From assembly GCA_025174535.1 (NCBI GenBank), contig JALBUN010000049.1:124001-188000 (forward strand): 64,000 nucleotides of DNA, read 5' to 3'. Below the pieces are notes generated by a model that was not told the origin of the DNA, searched no databases, and saw nothing but the letters and a program-made list of their open reading frames with translations. This document shows positions 1 through 10,457 of this stretch, piece after piece; positions within the stretch are counted from its first letter, which is position 1; each line of letters starts with the position of its first letter. Source of the stretch: Cantharellus purpuraceus (taxonomy: Eukaryota; Basidiomycota; Agaricomycetes; Cantharellales; Hydnaceae). The translations under genes were made by a program, and so were the position numbers.

Positions 1-2189
1 TTCTCAGAGAGTTTCTTTGATGGACAGGTGGTCCGGAAGTGTTCGGCCTTAACGAATACTTTGTCTCCAATTTGCAGGTCCGGAGCCGGAATGCGGCATC
101 AGTCTGCGGAGACTTGATATTGTTTCTGAGCATCGGAGATGGTCTCTTGGAGATGTTGGTGTAGTTGATCGAGGTCGGTTACAAATTGGCAGGCTTTGGT
201 GGAGGCAAGTTCCTTCTCGGGGTGGACGGAGATGTTCAGATGGTAGCCTTTATTAGCAAAGAATGGAGAGATGCCGGTAGTCGCATTTGGAGCGTTGTTG
301 TAGGCAAACTCTGCAATCAGAAGTAGACCAGCCCAGTTGTCTTGTTGATAGTTACAATAGATTCGGAGATATTGCTCCAGGGACTGATTCATTCGTTCTG
401 TTTGTCCATCTCCTTCAGGGTGGTATCCGGAGGTAAAATGGAGCTTCATGTCGAGAGCCTTTCCTAATGTGCGGAAGAAGGAGGACACGAACTCCGAGCC
501 CTGATCGGACGTGACATGCGACAGGACTCCGTGTTTAGAGAATACGTGGAGAACGAACAATTTAGCTAGTGAGGCGGAGGTGATGGTGTCATGCGTCGGA
601 ATGAATAGTGACTGTTTGGTGAACCTGTTGACAATCACGAGTATGGTGTCATATCCGAGTGATGGGGGGAGCTTCTCTATGAAATCCATGGAGATGGAGT
701 TCCATGGTTGCTCTGGGATCGGAAGTTGTTTGAGCGTTCCGTAGGGTTTGTGCCTTTGCGATTTTGAGCGCATACATGTGGTGCAGGAGTTACAGTAGTG
801 TTGAATGTATTCCCGCATTTTTGGCCATACATAGTCTCGTCGGATTAATCCTTGTGTGCGATTTTGCCCGAAGTGGCTGGAGATCGGGTGATCATGATAA
901 TACTGCAAAACTTGGAGTCGGAGGCCGTTGGCGTTGGGGACGTATATCTGGTCGTTGTATTGGAGGTGTCCTTTGGGGTCAAGTGACCATTTTGGATTGG
1001 AAGGGTTGTCCAAGTGTTTAACTGCAACAGGATCAGATCGGAGTGATGAGTGGATGTCGGAGCGGAGTTGGTTGATGTCCATAATGGTGACAGCTCAGAG
1101 GGTGGGAGTCATGAGGGTGGATGCTCGTAGGGACGATGCCAGCTGCTCGTTAGTAAACACAGGACAAAGGTTGTGGGGGTTTACAGTGGCATAGTCGCTA
1201 TTTCCCTCTTTAGGGTAGATGTCCCATCGTCTAGTTAACGCGTTGGGCTTTGCTCTGAGTCGACCAGGATGGAAACGGATAATGAGGTTGAACTGAGATA
1301 GGTACTCGGACCATCGGACCTGTCTCCGGGTGAGCAGTTTCGTTGTGGAGAAGTATTCCAAGTTCTTGTGGTCCGTTATGACATCTACCGGATCGGAGGG
1401 ACCCTCAAGGTAGTGTCTCCATATCTGGAAGGCTTCATATATGGCAAGGAGCTCTTTGTCATGGACGTCATAGTTCAGTTCAGGGGGCGTGAATGTACGC
1501 GAGTGAAAAGCGATTGGGTGGACTTGTCCGTCGTCTGGGGAGATGATGGACAGGATCGCGGCAAGTGCATAGTCGGAGGCGTCGGTCTCTAATAGGATGG
1601 GAACGTCTGGAATCCAATGAGTCAGTATCGGAGCAGAAGTAAAGGCCTTTTTCAAGGTCTCAAAACTCTGTCTACATTCGTCAGTGAAATTCCATTGGAT
1701 ACCCTTCCTAGTGAGTCGGGTGAGTGGAACAGTGATATCGGAGTAGCTGTGAATAAAGTGGTGGTAGAAGTTGGCGAACCCTAGGAAGGACTGTACGTCC
1801 TTGACTTTCTGAGGTTCTGGCCATTCCTGTATGGCTCTGATTTTGTCATCGGACATTGTTAACCCTGCCGGGGAGAGGATATAGCCTAGGTATTCAACCG
1901 AGTCGGAGTGAAATTCACATTTGTCAGCGCGGGCAAAGAGGCCATGCTTTTGGAGACGTAGGAGTACCTCTCGGACATGTGTCCGATGTTCTTCTTCATT
2001 GTCCGAATATACCAGAATGTCGTCTAAGTAAACGAGGACAGTCACATCAAGAAGGTCGGCGAAGGTATCATTCATGAACCTCTGGAAGGCGGCTGGAGCA
2101 TTGGTTAGACCGAAGGGCATGACACACCACTCGAAAGATCCATATCGTGTGTGGAAGGTCATTTTCCATTCGTCGCCTTCTCGGATACG

Positions 2190-2955
2190 TGTTATTTGAA
2201 TAATGTAAATAATTGCTTTGCTGGAGTGTAGTGACGAGCAGAAGTCGAATAGAAAGTGGAGCAGTGGTGGGAACTGGATGTATGCGTAGTCGAATTGAAG
2301 ATATACTTGAGTAGTATCTTCCTACGAAGTTTGATGGGATTTGGTGTGATCTTCGTCTAGATATTGACAATTTGAGCAGGGATCAGGAGCAGATGACTCG
2401 AACGAGAGTAAATGCTTAATAGAGAAATAGCCAGTTATTGTATGGCTTCGTAATTCGAGATTCGAGTGGGATATGCAATATTCTAATAGAATATGCAAAA
2501 GCTAATAGAAATACGCGTTCGTTCTGGAGATATTCCAGATACGAATAGATTCAGACACACAGACAGAAACAGGTGAGAGGAAATTCTCTATCTATTCAAG
2601 TGCATTACAGATGTGGTTTATATATGATACTAAGTCCTATGAATGAGTGAAGTCATTCGTAAATGTCCTGAGTTAATGATGGGATGGATGATGAGATGAT
2701 GATGGGGGGAAGTGTCCATGATGATGAAATGATGAAAATAAAAGCGAAAATAATGTCCAGGAAGTTCTGGAACTCACAGGGGCTTCTCCTGTTCCCTATT
2801 CCATTCCTGTAACCGTCCTCCTTTACCCCCTTTGTCCCTCAAAACCTCCTGAGCCTCCTATATGCTCCTGTTCCTCCCCTGTCCCCTGTAATCCCCCTCT
2901 CCTCTCCCTTCTCCCCAGAAGTCCGGCAGCTAAACGTCCGGCAGCTGGAACAACA
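2190..2955. repeat. Solo LTR D inserted in the RT of gypsy A1
   Basis: A 766-bp insert begins TGTTATTT and ends AACAACA (TG...CA termini). It is flanked by a perfect 5-bp target duplication ATACG at 2185-2189 and 2956-2960. Removing the insert and one ATACG rejoins the RT coding sequence in frame between the VRI and REGDEW motifs. No internal retrotransposon coding sequence is present, so it is a solo LTR left by LTR-LTR recombination. A pyrimidine-rich tract occupies about 2810-2930. Its parent family is not represented elsewhere in the window as far as I can see. Confidence 0.9.
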
Positions 2956-3520
2956 ATACGGACTAGATGGTAGGCATGTCAGAGATCTATTTTGGAGTAG
3001 ATCTTAGCCTTTCGAGGACTCTCGAGTAGGTCCGCGGTGCGGGGTATCGGGTATCGGTCTTTCTTGGTGATTTTGTTGAGTCCACGGAAGTCGACGCATA
3101 GACGGAGTGATCCGTCCTTTTTGCGGACAAATAGGACCGGAGCTCCATGAGGAGATAGGGATGGGCAGATGAAGCCTGTGGCCAAGTTCTCGTCTATGAA
3201 TGTTCGGAGGGCCAATAGCTCTTTTTGTGATAGTGAGTAGATAGGGCCAAGCGGAGGGGTGGAGTTGTCATCCAGTTCGATCTTGAGATCATATGGTCAG
3301 TGTTCTGCTAGGGAGTCGGCTTTAGACTTGCTGAACACGTCAGCGAACTCATGATACTCCTTGGGAACCATAGAGAGGTCCGGTGGAGTGGATCGGGCAG
3401 AACGAGCAGCAAGGAATATCGGATCAGAGAGGTGAACCTGGAATGTGTGAGAACCGTCCAGTTTGCTTAGTCTGGCGAAGACCATAGCGTCCACCATCGA
3501 TATGAACGGAGGGGTAGATA

Positions 3521-4343
3521 TGTCAAGAATTTATTCAAGGAATATTACAATCTATTGGAGCAAGAAGGGGGAGTTTTATGATAAGAAAAAGTTGTGAAAA
3601 GTTTGGGAATTTTTTGATTAAGGGATGAGGAGAAGGTGTTTTTCGATTTTATTTTGTGAGCCATCCTTTCGTTCTACGGGAGTGGTTACTACTCAAAAAG
3701 GGAGGTATTATGATGTTTTTCATTCGTCATAAACCTCAAGTCAAACGGGTAAAAACTCCTTTCTCTGTAAAAAGTTTTTCCCCATGACATCACATATTAT
3801 CAGTATCCACATCATTTCTTTTATCATATGTTTCAATCTTACTAAAAGGCTTTTTTATCATGTGATTGTCAAATTGTATATTAACTACAACTGTGTACGA
3901 GTATCAAGAAGGAGATTCACTATTCTTAATCCCTTCCAAGCTGCAAACAAACAGCTTGTGTCAACTTTCTGTCGTTCCTGGAATAACTCCTAAACTACCT
4001 ATTCGATTGGAAATCTTTTGCATATCCCATTAGGATATTGCATCAACTATTGCTATCTCAAATTACGAACGATTTGGATCATTACATCCATTTCTATTAA
4101 GCAAACACTTTTTCGAAGTGTTGCTATTCCCATTTCTGCTCAAATATTTTGCAGAAGTCCCAGTTCTTAACCAAATATTCTGATATTTGGTAACATTACT
4201 CTACTAAACAATATCTTTCCATCGACCCCGCATATATCTGCATCCTTGCAGTAATTGCTCCCCTATTCAAAATCTACTTCGCCACCATCCCTCACCATCA
4301 TTTTACACTCACCCACAACACCCCTCCATATCTTTTCTTAACA
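3521..4343. repeat. Solo LTR E inserted between protease and RT of gypsy A1
   Basis: An 823-bp AT-rich insert with LTR-type ends: TGTCAAGAAT at the left and the near-complement ending CTTAACA at the right. It is flanked by AGATA (3516-3520) and AGATG (4344-4348), a 5-bp target duplication with one later mutation. Excising the insert and one flank copy restores the pol frame exactly. It has no coding capacity. The short ORF at 3784-3993 inside it is chance. Confidence 0.82.
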
Positions 4344-4874
4344 AGATGGAGTATCTATCGGAGCGGAGTCAGCGGAGGCGGAAGATAATTTCACACCTAA
4401 AGTTGCTGGTGATGTCGGGGATGACACAGCCTGTACTGGAGAACGGAATGTGATATGGCCCAATGCCCAGTCAATCAACAGATTGTAGCGGGTGAGCCAG
4501 TTATGTCTGAGAACCACAGAACAGCTGGAGTCAAGTGGAGTAACATAGAATGTAAGGTTCTGGATTTCTCCGACAGAAAAATGGATAGACAAATCTATAG
4601 CTCGTGAAATAACAGCATTAGTAGTGCCGTCAAATAATCGGAGTGGTATCAGAGTTATGGTGTATGTATGGAGTTTATGTAAATCGGAAAAAGAGGAATC
4701 AAGGAAACAATGAGTAGAACCAGAGTCAATTAATGCTTGAATAGCGGTATCAGGAATGGAGTCGGAGTGGACGAGGAGGGTAAGGGAGTCAGAGTGGGAA
4801 AGAGCAGATGCGTTCAGGCGGACCTCGTTTGCCATACAGGCCCTCAGCCCATACAGAGGCTATAGGACTGCTTA

Positions 4875-6059
4875 CTATTTTTTTTGGTCCGTTGCTTTAG
4901 CGTCGGACTTGTCCGTCGTGGCGTTGGCGGCGCGGCCCTTTGCCTTTGCCACAGACGAGGTTGCCTTGTTGCAATCCTTGGCTTGATGACCAGGCTTTCC
5001 GCAGAACAGACAGAGGTTGTTGTCCATGCGGCGCTGGCGTTCCTGCTGGGTAAGTTTTCCGTCCTTTCCCAGCTTGGTGGAGAGGTCCGGAGTATTCTTG
5101 CGAGCTCCGGAGTTATTGCTGGTGCCGGAATTGTTCTGACCAGAACCGGAAGTGGCAGCGTTACCAGTGTTTGATTTCTGGCCTGAATTGGTGGTGGCCC
5201 GCTTATTGGACCCTTTGTTGGACTTTGGGGTCTTGTCCAATGATTTGTCCGATTTGTTGTTGGCCGAATTTTCATGGGAGACCTCAGATTGACGTTCCCA
5301 ATAACAGGCGTCGATGGATTGGGCAAGCTTGCGGAGGGTAGCCAAAGTATCCGGCTTACCGACACATGATATCTCGTCCTTGATATGGGATGGGAGTCCA
5401 ATGTAAAATTGGCATCGGAGTGCGGCGTCGCCCCATTGGACTTTCGGAGCTAGCTGCTGGAAACTCACAATGTATTTTGCGATTTTGTGATTTTCCTTCA
5501 TCCAAAGTCGATCGAGTTCATTCTCGGCATCAGCCTCGGGGTTGTAAGGACCGAAATTGGTCCGAAGTTTGGAGATGAAGTCGGAGTAGTCCTCTGACCA
5601 TATCGGGTCATCGGAGTCGTCCATGAGTGCTGGCTCGAAGTAGTCCAGTGTGGTGCCCTTGAGATAGGACATGGTGAAGGTAACCTTCGCCCGATCAGAT
5701 GTGAATGCGTCAGGGCGATCGCGGAAATTCAACTGGCATTGCACCAAGAATGGCTGGAGTTTGCGCGGATCGGAGCCATCGAATGGGTCGGGTTCTCGGA
5801 CCTTGGTCCGGGACTTAGGGGCTTGTGGGTTACGGATGCTGCTGGCGAGCAGGGAGATGGCTTGCACCAGATTTGGAGAGGGTGGGGTGTCATCTTCTTC
5901 ATTGACGGCCTCTATGTGGTCCGTCAGTTCTTCGACGACCTCAGGGATGGTGTCGATGCTGGGGGTGGGTCCCTCGACGATTCGTGCGTGTTCAGAATTG
6001 GCGGTGGATCGTGGCATTGGTAGGAGTGAGTATGGCAGTTCGAATATACTGTTACACAC
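4875..6059 (-). CDS. Gag polyprotein of gypsy element A1
   Basis: An intact 394-residue ORF. It begins just downstream of the 5' LTR and leader. The N-terminal part is acidic and proline-rich. The middle resembles the retrotransposon gag capsid region (FDGSDPRKLQPFL near residues 93-105, LRTNFGPYNPEAD further on). A Ser/Asn/Gly-rich linker precedes a single CCHC zinc knuckle, CLFCGKPGHQAKDC, near residue 350. Gag forms the virus-like particle and binds the element RNA. It ends in tandem stops (TAG TAA) ahead of the in-frame protease ORF at 4835, so Pol would need readthrough or reinitiation. It could still be translated, although the element's Pol is broken. The A2 copy at 7465-8700 is a degenerate homologue. 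Confidence 0.9.
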   Translation of the reverse strand: MCNSIFELPYSLLPMPRSTANSEHARIVEGPTPSIDTIPEVVEELTDHIEAVNEEDDTPPSPNLVQAISLLASSIRNPQAPKSRTKVREPDPFDGSDPRKLQPFLVQCQLNFRDRPDAFTSDRAKVTFTMSYLKGTTLDYFEPALMDDSDDPIWSEDYSDFISKLRTNFGPYNPEADAENELDRLWMKENHKIAKYIVSFQQLAPKVQWGDAALRCQFYIGLPSHIKDEISCVGKPDTLATLRKLAQSIDACYWERQSEVSHENSANNKSDKSLDKTPKSNKGSNKRATTNSGQKSNTGNAATSGSGQNNSGTSNNSGARKNTPDLSTKLGKDGKLTQQERQRRMDNNLCLFCGKPGHQAKDCNKATSSVAKAKGRAANATTDKSDAKATDQKK

Positions 6060-6112
6060 TAGTTCCGATTGGGGTCGGAGATTGGGTTGGAGGTTGGGTC
6101 AGAGTCGGAGCA

Positions 6113-6563
6113 CGTCGTGGGGGTCGGAACGGACTTGGCTTCAGCTTATGTGCTGCGCCCTCACTAATACCGGTGTCTGAGATTTCGGAGACGGAGTACA
6201 ACTTACAGAGTTAGGATCGGACTTAGGAGCTAGGCGTGATTCAATATTTGAACTGGGGAATGGAGTCCTCAGTCGGCAACTTAAATACATATTCGAAATC
6301 TAATAATAATTACTCCGGTGATGGGTCTCCGAGGCCGATGGCCTTACATGAGTATGTCCGAGTCTGATGGGGACGGATGTCCGGGTTCCTATGGTGATGC
6401 TGATGCATCAATCAGAACCAGAGATGGATGGGCGGAATCGGCGGTGACAATCGGACAGGAAAATGGAGACGTAGTGGTTTCCAAATGGAGTATAGATTTC
6501 ATATGCGCGGGGATCTGAGGGGATTGGACGGGGATCTGGGGGTTAATGAATATAGTCATAACA
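6113..6563 (-). repeat. 5' LTR of gypsy A1 (possibly shared with A2)
   Basis: A 451-bp LTR. On the minus strand it begins TGTTATGAC and ends CCCACGACG, decayed from the CCCACAACA end seen in the matching 452-bp LTR at 21604-22055. The two align along their whole length, with most differences at CpG sites. It directly abuts the 3' internal end of A2 at 6564. It is therefore either A1's LTR inserted into A2 or an LTR shared between tandem copies. Confidence 0.88.
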
Positions 6564-6631
6564 TGGAGTGAAAATTGGAGATGGATTTGGATGCATGATC
6601 AAGTTTGGATGTGGAGATCCATGAGGACTCT

Positions 6632-7022
6632 TCATCTGTGCCTTTGTATCTGCCTTTGTATCCATTTGACTAGGTACTGGAGCTTGCACTTGTACCAACA
6701 ATCAATCTTTGAGTCCAGGATCTCAGATATCTCATATTCATTATCTCCTTCAATGATGATTGGCGGAGTGCATTTGACCAGAGATCTCATTTGTAGTAGC
6801 AGGTTCAAGCATTGATATATGGAAGACCAGGTGAACTGCTTGGAAGTGGTCAGGGGGGCAGAGGGTGAAGGACCTGCTGCCTGCACAAGCAATGACCTCA
6901 TAAGGACCTAAGTATTTCTTGGAGAGTTTCTTTGATGGATGGGTGGTCTGGAAGTGTTTGGCCTTGATGAATACTTTGTCTCTGAGTTGTAGGTCCAGAG
7001 CCGGACTGCAGCATCGGTCCAC
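6632..7022 (-). pseudogene. Integrase C-terminal/chromodomain remnant of gypsy A2
   Basis: Two overlapping minus-strand frames (7022-6750 and 6901-6632) encode the end of an integrase: KVFIKAKHF, KKYLGPYEVI and HPVFH-like (LVFHISMLEP) motifs, typical of the region before a chromodomain. A frame change follows, then EYEISEILDSKID...YLVKW, the start of a chromodomain (compare EYEVEKILDSRVF...YLVRW in element B). The chromodomain would steer integration to heterochromatin. Frameshifted and truncated. Confidence 0.8.
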
Positions 7023-7464
7023 AGAGACTTGGTATTGTTTCTGGGCATTGGAGATGGTTTCTCAGAGATGTTGGTGTAGTTGATCAAGGTCGGTTACAAA
7101 TTGGTGGGCTTTGGTGGAGGCGAGTTCCTTCTCAGGGTGGATGGAGATGTTTGGATGATAGCCTTTATTAACAAAGAACAGAGAGATGCCAGTAGTGGCG
7201 TTCAGAGCATTGTTGTAGGCAAACTCTGTGATCGGAAGTAGGTCAGCCCAGCTGTCTTGTTGATAGTTACAATAGACTCAGAGATATTGTTCCAAGGACT
7301 GATTCATTCATTCTATTTGTCCATTTCCTTCAGGATGGTATCCAGAGGTGAAGTGAAGCTTCATGTCGAGAGCCTTTCCTAATGTGCAGAAGAAGGAGGA
7401 GATGAACTCTGAGCTCTGATTGGATGTGACATGCAATGGGACTCCATGTTTAGAGAATACATGA

Positions 7465-8700
7465 GTCGGGGTGGGAAAGAGTGGATGTGTTCAGGCAGAC
7501 CTTGTTTGTCATACAGGGAGTACCAACGCAGCCCATACAGAGACTAGAGGACTGCTTACTATTTTTTTTGGTCCATTGCCTTGATGTTGGACTTGTCCGT
7601 TGTGGCATTGGTGGCATGGCCTTTTGCCTTTGCTGCTGACAAGGTTGCCTTGTTGCAATCCTTGGCTTGGTGGCCAGGTTTTCCACAGAACAGACAGAGG
7701 TTGTTGTCCATGCGGTGCTGGCATTCCTGCTGGGTAAGTTTTCCATCCCTCCCCAGCTAGGTGGAGAGTCCAGAGTGCTCTTGCAAGCTCCAGAGTTATT
7801 GCTGGTTCCAGAGTTGTTCTGACTGGAACTGGACGCGGTGGTGTTACCAGTGTTTGACTTCTGGCCTGAGTTGGTGGTGGTCTTCTTATCAGACCCCTTG
7901 TTGGACTTTGGGGTCTTGTCTGACGATTTGTCCAATTTGTTGTTAGCCAAATTTTCGTGGGAGACCTCCAATTGACGTTCCCAATAACAGGTGTTGATGG
8001 ATTGGGTGAGCTTACAAAGGTTTACCAAAGTATCCGGCTTACTGACATGTGATATCTCATCCTTGATGCGGGATGGGAGACCAACGTAAAATTGGCATCA
8101 GAGTGCAGTGTTGCCCCATTGGACTTTTGGGGCTAGCTGCTGGAAACTCACAATGTATTTTGTGATTTTGTAATTTTCCTTCATCTGAAGTCAATCAAGT
8201 TCATTCTCGGCATTGGCCTTGGGGTTGTAAGGACCAAAATTGGTCTGAAGTTCAGAGATGAAGTCGGAGTAGTCTTCTGACCATATTGGGTCATTGGAGT
8301 TGTCCATGAGTGCTGGCTCAAAGTAGTCCAGTGTGGTGCCCTTGAGATAGGACATGGCAAAGGTGACCTTCACCTGATTGGATGTGAATGCATCAGGGCG
8401 GTCACAGAAATTCAACTGGCATTGCACCAAGAATGGCTGGAGCTTGTGCAGATCAGAGCCATCGAATGGATCGGGTTCCCAGACCTTGGTCTGGGACTTA
8501 GGGGCTTGTGGGGTATGGATGCTGCTGGCAAGCAGGGAGATGGCTTGTGCCAGATTCGGGGAGGGTGGAGTGTCATCTTCTTCATTGACAGTCTTTATGT
8601 GGTCCATTGGCTCTTCAACAACCTCAGGGATGGTGTCGATGCTGGGAGCGGGCACCTTGATGGTTCGTGCACGTTCAGAATTGGCAGTAAATCATGGCAT
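7465..8700 (-). pseudogene. Degenerate gag of gypsy A2
   Basis: Matches A1 Gag across its length in fragments: 8655-8191 (capsid region, FDGSDLHKLQPF), 8028-7450 (Ser/Asn/Thr-rich linker) and a shifted zinc-knuckle segment (VLWKTWPPSQGLQ replaces the CCHC). Many Arg codons of A1 appear here as His, Gln or Trp (for example TKVREP becomes TKVWEP), as expected from C-to-T loss at CpG. Frameshifts and stops prevent expression. Confidence 0.85.
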
Positions 8701-8782
8701 TGGTAGGAGTGAGTATGGCAGTTCAAATATACTGTTATGCACTAGGTCCGATTGAGGGTCAGAGATTGGGTTGGAGGTTGGG

Positions 8783-9436
8783 TGTTACATCCTGTAACAC
8801 CAAGTTCCAATCTCCGGATTCCATCTCCACCTCCGTCAACTCCACCTCCATCAACTCCACCTCTATCAACTCCACCTCTGTCAACTCCACCTCTGTCAAC
8901 TCCACCTCCATCAACTCCGGACCCCGCTATTGTTCTCCTCATTAGTAGTCTTCTTCTTATGGGTTACAACAACCGTTATACTTTCTAATTGTTTAGTATT
9001 AGTTCAGACATGAGTCCGAACTCCGAACTCCTTTCCATGTTGTATTCCATATTAGTCTTATTGTCTTATCGCTTTTAGTTTTACCATTCAATTCTCTACA
9101 TACTTATACGGGCTACTTCTTGTATGTTACAGTAGTTTGTATATCGACTAAGATTCCCCATCAGCTTCTTGGTTACTAGCTTCTTGACAAGTATCTTCTT
9201 GACAAGTCGAACTCCAGATCTTTGATCCAACTCCGTACTCCGAACTCCAAAATATTGGACCGACAATTCAAGGGGGCGCAACACATAAGTTGAAGCCAAG
9301 TCCACTCGATCCGACTCAATAGTTATTTGTCCCCATCTGTCTCTGGTTGAACTGGAACAGTAAAGTCCCATCCCCTTCCTCACTAGTATCCAAACACCAG
9401 CTACTCCTTTAAACTCTGAGTTTTCAGCACTTAACA
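8783..9436. repeat. Solo LTR C inserted in the leader of gypsy A2
   Basis: A 654-bp insert begins TGTTACATCC and ends CACTTAACA. It is flanked by a perfect target duplication TTGGG at 8778-8782 and 9437-9441. The flanks are continuous with the A-family leader sequence. It has no coding content. It contains a 15-bp minisatellite at 8826-8915. Confidence 0.88.
8826..8915. repeat. 15-bp minisatellite, six copies
   Basis: Six tandem 15-bp units of the form TCCACCTCYRTCAAC lie inside solo LTR C, varying only at two or three pyrimidine/purine positions. The unit length is a multiple of three, so it creates spurious open frames on both strands (repeating GGVDR on the minus strand). Confidence 0.95.
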
Positions 9437-9459
9437 TTGGGTTGGAGTTGGAGCAGGAA

Positions 9460-9801
9460 TGTGAGGGCTATGCTGAATGATGAGGCCACAACAACAAGAT
9501 ACTCAATAAGTGAGAGCCAATAAGAGATAATGCCAGCTGGTACAGTGGATATCCTCAGTCTATACACTTGTCACTGATAAATACATGGGACTCACCTGGT
9601 ACAGCGGATATCCTCAGAGATCAAGCTGAGGAAACTGTGCTGCACCAGGCAAGTTCTTTATACTAGATGATGCAAGGAATAGGGGAACCAAGATAGGGGA
9701 ACAATAGGGGAGAGATAGGAGAGCGCACCCTAACAGGTTGTGCTGATAGGGGTGATAAGAAAGGGACTAAGAATAGAAACTGAGTCATATGAACCCTGAC
9801 A
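9460..9801 (-). repeat. 3' LTR of element B'
   Basis: 342 bp with ends TGTGAGGGC and AACCCTGACA in plus orientation, the reverse complement of the family-B LTR. Compared with its partner at 21308-21590 it retains about 59 bp between two copies of a TGGTACAG(C/T)GGATATCCTCAG motif. Confidence 0.9.
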
Positions 9802-9878
9802 TCACCCCCCTCTCAATGCATGTTGTCTCGATATGCACCATCGTCCTATCCATCTCAGCAGAGACATACCGCAAAGCA

Positions 9879-10283
9879 CTATACAAGGTGCTCCCTCACT
9901 TTCTGCCAGAGTCGAGTCCATGAAGAGTCTTGACACTGGTTGTTCTCTTCCCTGAGATAAAGTGGGATGGTAAACTCGGATTCGTCCACCTTAAACACTG
10001 CTCCTAGCACCATCTCTCCTGCCCTATAGGTGACCCTGCCAGCGAGCCCTTGGAACATGTATGGTATATTGAAGCCATTGATGAATATGGGGTCCCCGAT
10101 GTAGTATGTTTGGCACCTTGAGGATGCACCTTCACGCCAAAGGTGGAATCGAGCTGGTGGGGGTAGGGATGGGAGGTTGTAATCCTCTATGGCATGTGCA
10201 GTATCCCTTGAATCAATGGTCCAGTTGGACAATGGGGAGGAGGGAATTGGGTGTAGGAGGATAGTGTCAGGCTGGTAGGGCAT
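9879..10283 (-). CDS. Extra ORF downstream of integrase in element B' (unknown function)
   Basis: 134 codons starting MPYQPDTI, homologous over its length to the 145-codon ORF at 19200-19637 in element B. Shared blocks include SRDTA(H/R)A(I/V)EDYNLPS, CQTYYIGDP(I/L)FI, FQGLAG(R/K)VTY, GEM(V/I)LGAVF and EFTIPLY. Differences are mostly conservative substitutions plus in-frame indels. It lies where the post-integrase ORF sits, between the chromodomain and the 3' LTR. I see no signal peptide, membrane segment or known domain. In this damaged copy it remains open although neighbouring pol is riddled with stops. Confidence 0.7.
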   Translation of the reverse strand: MPYQPDTILLHPIPSSPLSNWTIDSRDTAHAIEDYNLPSLPPPARFHLWREGASSRCQTYYIGDPIFINGFNIPYMFQGLAGRVTYRAGEMVLGAVFKVDESEFTIPLYLREENNQCQDSSWTRLWQKVREHLV

Positions 10284-10457
10284 GGTGAGAACATGGATAG
10301 TGAACGGCAGTGGGTTTACTGAGGAAGAGAGGAAGTGGTTGACTTGATTTATATATGGTTGGTGAGGTGTCGATATGGATAGGGTTGGTGAGCGCTAAGC
10401 TTAACTGTGCCTACTGTGACTTTGAACCATGTCCATTACCACATGCTGGGGTCCTCC

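Larger units (their letters stand above)
99..4835 (-). pseudogene. Broken pol (protease, RT, RNase H, integrase) of gypsy A1
   Basis: Retropepsin-like protease is at 4338-4835 (active-site motif [10 protein letters not shown]). The RT begins at 3497 and 3215 ([18 protein letters not shown]) and continues at 2162 (LVYLDDILVYS, with the catalytic YLDD). RNase H follows (LLETDASDYALAA, then VHDKELLAI). Integrase at 1082-99 has the zinc-binding C..C pair (CNSCTTCMR) and a DDE core (SMDFIEKL, TSDQGSEF, then the Glu in QTERMNQ). All pieces share one frame. It is interrupted by four TGA codons at positions where family members or the A2 copy have arginine, and by two solo LTR insertions. Pol would have copied and integrated the element. 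This copy cannot make it. Confidence 0.9.
1..6563 (-). mobile_element. Ty3/gypsy chromodomain-type LTR retrotransposon A1 (3' end outside window)
   Basis: A minus-strand Ty3/gypsy element reading 5' LTR (6113-6563), gag (4875-6059), protease (4338-4835), reverse transcriptase/RNase H (3497 down to 1095) and integrase (1082 down to the window edge). Protease-to-integrase order places it in Ty3/gypsy. The pro-pol frame is continuous once two solo LTRs (2190-2955 and 3521-4343, each a multiple of three with its target duplication) are discounted, but it carries TGA stops at 3297, 2979, 1095 and 99. The C-terminal chromodomain and 3' LTR lie left of the window. The element is dead but fairly young: Gag is still fully open. 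It belongs to the same family as A2 (6564-9459 plus 21596-22055). Confidence 0.93.
6564..8782 (-). mobile_element. Degenerate gypsy element A2 (internal part)
   Basis: A second minus-strand copy of family A. It contains the integrase C-terminus and post-integrase region (7022-6632), a decayed integrase core (7025-7463) and gag (7465-8700). An internal deletion joins mid-integrase directly to the protease/gag boundary at about 7464, removing most of pol. The leader continues at 9437-9459 and 21596-21603, and the 5' LTR is at 21604-22055. These parts are separated by a solo LTR and element B'. Compared with A1 it has lost most CpG dinucleotides, which converts Arg codons to His, Gln, Trp or stop. 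It is non-functional. Confidence 0.88.

Noticed and set aside
511..1194. Plus-strand ORFs across the A1 integrase
   Set aside because: Shadows of the minus-strand integrase frame with no homology of their own.
8694..8988. ORFs with repeated GGVDR or STPPPST motifs
   Set aside because: Produced by the 15-bp minisatellite in non-coding LTR sequence.
9096..9437. 113-codon minus-strand ORF with protein-like look
   Set aside because: Lies wholly within solo LTR C, which has a clean target duplication; LTR sequence is not expected to encode a protein.
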